Positions 5,693 through 8,925 of a DNA stretch of 8,925 nucleotides are shown here, one piece after another. Origin of the DNA: Clostridia bacterium (GTDB lineage: Bacteria > Bacillota > Clostridia > Christensenellales > HGM11417); assembly GCA_017407365.1 (NCBI GenBank), contig JAFQWR010000035.1, forward strand, positions 1 through 8,925. The letters are read 5' to 3'. Position numbers and translations under genes: made by a program. The notes under the pieces are model-generated. The model searched no databases. It was not told the DNA's origin and saw nothing but the letters and a program-made list of their open reading frames with translations. Within the stretch, counting starts at the first letter, position 1. Every line of letters begins with the position of its first letter.

Positions 5693-8614
5693 ATGAATGC
5701 AGCTTTATTGGCCAAGGCAATCCGTGCCGAATGGATTGACAGCCTGCTTTGGGGGCTGTTGTTTGCCGCCGGTGTTGCCGTTGTCTATGCGGGAACCATG
5801 CTGGTATACTATCTGTGCCGTAAAAAATTCAGCTCTTCGCGGTACGGCGTTGAAATTGCGGTTGCGGTCGTTGCCATACTGATCAGTGTGGGTGTGCGCT
5901 TTGCGGTTATCGTTGAGGAGTGCCTTGCGCAAGAAAATGCAGCCCCACAGGGAGCTTTGCTTCTTGCTGTTTTTTCCGCAATCGGCGGTCTTACCTTCGA
6001 GGGGTTAGAGGCCGGCGAAAGCGCGTGGTATTATGCGGCAACCCTTTATGCGGGGCTGATTGCGCTCAGCGTAATCACCGCACGTGCCAGCTATGAAATT
6101 TTCAGTTGGATTTCCCTCTGGGCAACCCGTCGCATCGCAAGGTGGAAGCGCGTTTACGTTTTCACTGCCGTCACCGAGGATACGCTGATTCTTGCCGAAA
6201 GCATCCGCGATTATTGGGAGGAAAAGCGCAGAAGCTGCGGTAAGGGGCATAAGATTGAAGGATACAAAATTATTTTTGCAGGTGACGAGCTGGAGGTTTT
6301 CGATCATAAAAACCCCTTGCACCGTGCCATTATGAGCAACGGATTTTTGTATCTCTCGTACATCAAGGATAAAAAGCGTCCGCGCTCCTTTATCAAGCGT
6401 CTGCGCCTGCCAAAAAAGGCCGAAAAGCATCTGTTTGCGTTCAGCTTATCCAAGGACGATCAGGGCTTAGAGGCGGTAAACAGCGATATTGTTTTCGACG
6501 AAATGACCCGTGTACTGAGTGAATATTTCACCGATACGTTATGCACGGGCAGAAAGCAGGAGATGCCTAAGCTGACCTGCTACGTGTTGATTGACGGCTT
6601 GCACAACTACGAGGCGTACAGATTAAAGCGCGGCAACTTAGATTACGAGGCTGTAAAAAATGCGTTGACGAGCAGCAAAAGATGCCGTAAGGCGTACAAT
6701 AAGCTTATCAACCAGATTTTCAGCGTGATAAAAAAATATGACGGCGGCGGAGACTGCGAGACGCTCCTTCGTGCCAACGGCTTTTCGCTGAAAAAATACC
6801 CCGATATCATTGAGAAAGGCAAGCAATATCATCATCCCATCTATTTACTTGCGCTGAAAAGCATTGCGCACGTGTTCCGGAACACAGGTGTTGACCGAAG
6901 GAGGGCATTAAATAGGTTTGCCTATAAAGAAAACGAAGCACTGCGTATTCTTACCTTTATGCTTTCCCAGAAGTATCGGGAATGCGAAGAGAGTCGCAGG
7001 GCAGAGGGTGACGGAATTATGGCAATGGATATCGGTGACTATATGGAGTGTTTTAAGGAAAGCTCCGTGGCGAATGAAATCGGTATCGAAATTTTTGCGG
7101 AGAGCGATCTTGCTGCACGGGATTTCTCCCTGCGCCGTAAGGCGATGCTCGGCAATCAGAAATACGAAGCCTCCGCGCCCGTCGTCGAGGTATACGACAT
7201 AAAGGACAAGGCACCCGTCATTGAGTACGGGCAGAGCGTTGACGGCGGCAGTGATTACGTTTTGCGCTCCGTCCGCGACGAAAAGGACGGCGAGCCCGTG
7301 CAAACGGTGCAGACGACTGCCGTTAAGCGAAAGGAAGACCACGTATACCGTGTGATGATTCTCGGCTTTGGCAAAACGGGCAACACCGCTATGCAAACGC
7401 TGTATCACGATACCGCATGGATCGACAGAAAGGCGTATTGGGAGCAGAAGGGTGTCTGTGCCTATACCTCGCATTTTGTTGCGGACGTCTACGATGTTTC
7501 GGCAGACGAAAGCGGCGGAATGTTCCGTCAGTCGCACCCCTCGTGGGTGGTAACCTGCAGTGACGAGGCAAAGGGCGTGGAGCTGCAGGACATCGAGGAA
7601 AGAAGAAACGCGCTTTTCCACAGAATCTACGGCAATAATCCCGGCTTTGACGAGAGAGAAATCGGTATTCCCACCGTCTGCTTCCATAATATTTCCTGCT
7701 GCAGCGAGGCGTTCTGGCAGTATATGGACGATACCACGGGCACTCAGCTGAGCGACGGCACAAGCAATACCCGAAAGGTGCTTCTGCAATATCAGACCAT
7801 CGTTGTTGCACTCGGCGACGATACCTTGAACATCGAGGTTGCCAACCGCCTGTTAGAGGATATTGCGCGCGAGGGTGGAGCGAAGGACGGTAAGGTACTT
7901 CCTCATATGATTGCCGTGAATATCCGTGACGAAAAGAACGTATACCGCTTGCGCCGCTACAAGGGAACGTCCGTTTCGGGGTATATGCCCAGCGTCTGCG
8001 TGTTTGGCAGCAGAAAGGAAATGTATAGCTATCGGAACATCATCGAGGCAGAGGATGCGCTTTCCTACCATATTGGATATCAGTATTTTCGCGCCAAGCT
8101 GGAGCAATACGATAAGAGAATGAAAGAGCAGGGCAAAAGCCTGAACGACGGTAAAAACGACACGGAAGAGCTTTGTGATTTGCTGTTCGGCTCGGTCAGT
8201 GATAGCTACGAGGAAGCAAACGATACGCGGTCGCTCTCTGAGGTGCTCAACGCACTTGCAAAATCGGTGCAGGGTCAGGGAATCAGGAAGGACAAAAGCC
8301 GGCAGTGGAGAGAGATGAATCCCTTCAACCATCTTTCCAACGAAAAGGCGCTTCTGTTCGGAGAATATCTCTACCGTGCATTTATTGAGGCAGATGGTCA
8401 CGAAAAGGTGCGCTGTCTGTGCTATCTCAACGAGCTGGAGCATCAGCGCTGGATCCGTCTGCATTTAGCAGAGGGATGGGTGTATTCCTCAGGAAAGGAA
8501 AAGCCCCTTTTGAAGCATTCGGATATCAAGCCCCTGCGCCTGGTCGGCCCGGAATCCAAGCACTACGACGTCATCAACGTGGCGCTTGCCTGCGGCAGAA
8601 AGCAAAAGGAGTAA
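5693..8614 (+). CDS. Membrane protein with two Rossmann-like regions and a C-terminal RyR-like domain, channel-like layout
   Basis: The protein has 973 residues. N-terminal hydrophobic helices lie at about 17-41, 53-76 and 112-131, with a shorter apolar segment at about 87-104 (containing FSAIGGLTFEG) that could be a re-entrant loop. A first Rossmann-like region starts at about 153 (VYVFTAVTEDTLILAESI), but its glycine loop is lost. It seems to resume at 463-477 (IGIEIFAESDLAARD), leaving a long region of about 280-460 that I do not recognise. A second Rossmann fold begins at 552 with YRVMILGFGKTGNTAMQTL (clear GxGxxG) and continues with TIVVALGDDTLNIEVANRLL (702-721). The RyR-like domain is at about 911-960: LNELEHQRWIRLHLAEGWVY, then KHSDIKPL. 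The layout recalls potassium channels and transporters with cytoplasmic nucleotide-binding (RCK/TrkA-N) domains; ion conduction is inference. ATG 5693 follows AAGGGGGA at 5678-5685. Confidence 0.75.
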   Translation: MNAALLAKAIRAEWIDSLLWGLLFAAGVAVVYAGTMLVYYLCRKKFSSSRYGVEIAVAVVAILISVGVRFAVIVEECLAQENAAPQGALLLAVFSAIGGLTFEGLEAGESAWYYAATLYAGLIALSVITARASYEIFSWISLWATRRIARWKRVYVFTAVTEDTLILAESIRDYWEEKRRSCGKGHKIEGYKIIFAGDELEVFDHKNPLHRAIMSNGFLYLSYIKDKKRPRSFIKRLRLPKKAEKHLFAFSLSKDDQGLEAVNSDIVFDEMTRVLSEYFTDTLCTGRKQEMPKLTCYVLIDGLHNYEAYRLKRGNLDYEAVKNALTSSKRCRKAYNKLINQIFSVIKKYDGGGDCETLLRANGFSLKKYPDIIEKGKQYHHPIYLLALKSIAHVFRNTGVDRRRALNRFAYKENEALRILTFMLSQKYRECEESRRAEGDGIMAMDIGDYMECFKESSVANEIGIEIFAESDLAARDFSLRRKAMLGNQKYEASAPVVEVYDIKDKAPVIEYGQSVDGGSDYVLRSVRDEKDGEPVQTVQTTAVKRKEDHVYRVMILGFGKTGNTAMQTLYHDTAWIDRKAYWEQKGVCAYTSHFVADVYDVSADESGGMFRQSHPSWVVTCSDEAKGVELQDIEERRNALFHRIYGNNPGFDEREIGIPTVCFHNISCCSEAFWQYMDDTTGTQLSDGTSNTRKVLLQYQTIVVALGDDTLNIEVANRLLEDIAREGGAKDGKVLPHMIAVNIRDEKNVYRLRRYKGTSVSGYMPSVCVFGSRKEMYSYRNIIEAEDALSYHIGYQYFRAKLEQYDKRMKEQGKSLNDGKNDTEELCDLLFGSVSDSYEEANDTRSLSEVLNALAKSVQGQGIRKDKSRQWREMNPFNHLSNEKALLFGEYLYRAFIEADGHEKVRCLCYLNELEHQRWIRLHLAEGWVYSSGKEKPLLKHSDIKPLRLVGPESKHYDVINVALACGRKQKE

Positions 8615-8620
8615 AAAGCA

Positions 8621-8652
8621 AAGAGGGAAGGCTTTCTTCCCTCTTTTTTTTT
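8621..8652 (+). terminator. Rho-independent terminator of the RyR operon
   Basis: AAGAGGGAAG (8621-8630) pairs perfectly with CTTCCCTCTT (8636-8645) around a 5-base loop, and the T-run continues to 8652. It starts 6 bases after the stop codon and separates the operon from the tRNA gene. Confidence 0.9.
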
Positions 8653-8681
8653 GTGAATATTCAAAAAGGTTGGTAAAAACT

Positions 8682-8710
8682 TTGACAAAAGCTTTTTTTT
8701 ATGGTATGAT
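8682..8710 (+). promoter_or_regulatory. Promoter of the tRNA-Ser gene
   Basis: TTGACA at 8682-8687 and TATGAT at 8705-8710 have a 17-base spacer. The start site would be near 8717, a few bases before the mature tRNA 5' end at 8725. Confidence 0.85.
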
Positions 8711-8724
8711 AGTATGGCGCTAAT

Positions 8725-8816
8725 GGAGAAATACCCAAGTGGCTCAAGGGGCTCCCCTGCTAAGGGAGTAGTACGCGAGAAGCGTAGCGAGGGTTCAAAT
8801 CCCTCTTTCTCCGCCA
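8725..8816 (+). tRNA. tRNA-Ser, anticodon GCU (reads AGC/AGU)
   Basis: The gene is 92 bases long. Acceptor arms GGAGAAA (8725-8731) and TTTCTCC (8806-8812) pair fully. The discriminator is G8813 and CCA is encoded at 8814-8816. The anticodon stem is CTCCC/GGGAG with loop CTGCTAA, giving anticodon GCT in DNA. A long variable arm with a GC-rich stem (ACGC...GCGT), as expected for class II serine tRNAs, precedes the T arm AGGGTTCAAATCCCT. Confidence 0.97.
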
Positions 8817-8822
8817 TAAAAG

Positions 8823-8843
8823 GGCGATAAAAAAGATATCGCC
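8823..8843 (+). terminator. Small hairpin between the tRNA and its terminator
   Basis: GGCGATA (8823-8829) pairs with TATCGCC (8837-8843) around a 7-base A-rich loop. No T-run follows, so it is more likely a 3' trailer structure for tRNA processing than a terminator by itself. Confidence 0.45.
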
Positions 8844-8845
8844 GC

Positions 8846-8874
8846 AAAAAGCCTTGATTTTTCAAGGCTTTTTT
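8846..8874 (+). terminator. Rho-independent terminator of the tRNA-Ser unit
   Basis: AAAAAGCCTTGA (8846-8857) pairs with TCAAGGCTTTTT (8862-8873) around a TTTT loop, and T residues run to 8874. The A-run upstream could also let it work in the opposite direction. The 51 bases after it show nothing recognisable. Confidence 0.9.
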
Positions 8875-8925
8875 GCTTTTTTCGGGCGAAATTTTTTAGT
8901 TCGATTTTGTAGATGAAAAATGGGT

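Noticed and set aside
6908..7789. Minus-strand open frame of 293 codons
   Set aside because: It lies opposite the large RyR membrane protein gene, which has convincing domains across the region; the antisense product looks like a by-product of codon bias.
8725..8816. tRNA-Ser as integration site for a mobile island carrying the RyR operon
   Set aside because: The operon lies on the 5' side of the tRNA, no integrase gene is present, and I saw no second copy of the tRNA 3' end in the window.
8563..8865. Minus-strand open frame of 100 codons containing an AEKEGFEPSLRFS-like segment
   Set aside because: It runs antisense through the tRNA-Ser gene and its terminator. This kind of peptide is a common false protein produced by reading tRNA-Ser genes backwards.

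Overview
The window looks like a chromosomal segment of a Gram-positive Clostridia-type bacterium, probably a gut anaerobe. This is inferred from sequence character, with no database search. The supporting signs are sigma-A style promoters with exact TTGACA -35 boxes, purine-rich Shine-Dalgarno sites, U-tailed hairpin terminators, a tRNA gene with an encoded CCA end, roughly balanced GC by eye, and a surface protein ending in an acidic Gly/Ser-rich repeat stalk plus one membrane anchor. All supported genes are on the + strand.

Left part (1-1582): the 3' end of a surface protein with a 39-bp (13-residue) tandem repeat, then two tandem paralogues of a small membrane protein with two hydrophobic helices and a C-terminal CPxCG...CPYCG zinc ribbon. 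The first copy is intact. The second is broken by an in-frame stop and a frame change in its first membrane helix. A hairpin terminator closes the group.

Middle part (1583-4298): two single-gene units. One is a cytosolic GH20 beta-N-acetylhexosaminidase behind a consensus promoter, with a short palindrome touching the -10 box. The other is an unrecognised small membrane protein with about four helices; its -10 box lies inside a long, near-perfect inverted repeat. A strong terminator follows.

Right part (4299-8652): the most interesting unit, a two-gene operon with its own promoter and terminator. The first gene encodes a soluble protein with a nucleotide-binding-type Rossmann fold and a C-terminal RyR-like domain. 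The second encodes a 973-residue protein with an N-terminal membrane domain, a degenerate first Rossmann-like segment, a long unexplained middle region, a second Rossmann domain with GxGxxG, and a C-terminal RyR-like domain. The first protein resembles the C-terminal half of the second. The arrangement suggests a ligand- or nucleotide-sensing, possibly ion-conducting membrane complex; that role is inference.

Right edge (8653-8925): a promoter, a tRNA-Ser (anticodon GCU) gene with encoded CCA, and its terminator hairpins. The last 50 bases are AT-rich and show nothing recognisable.
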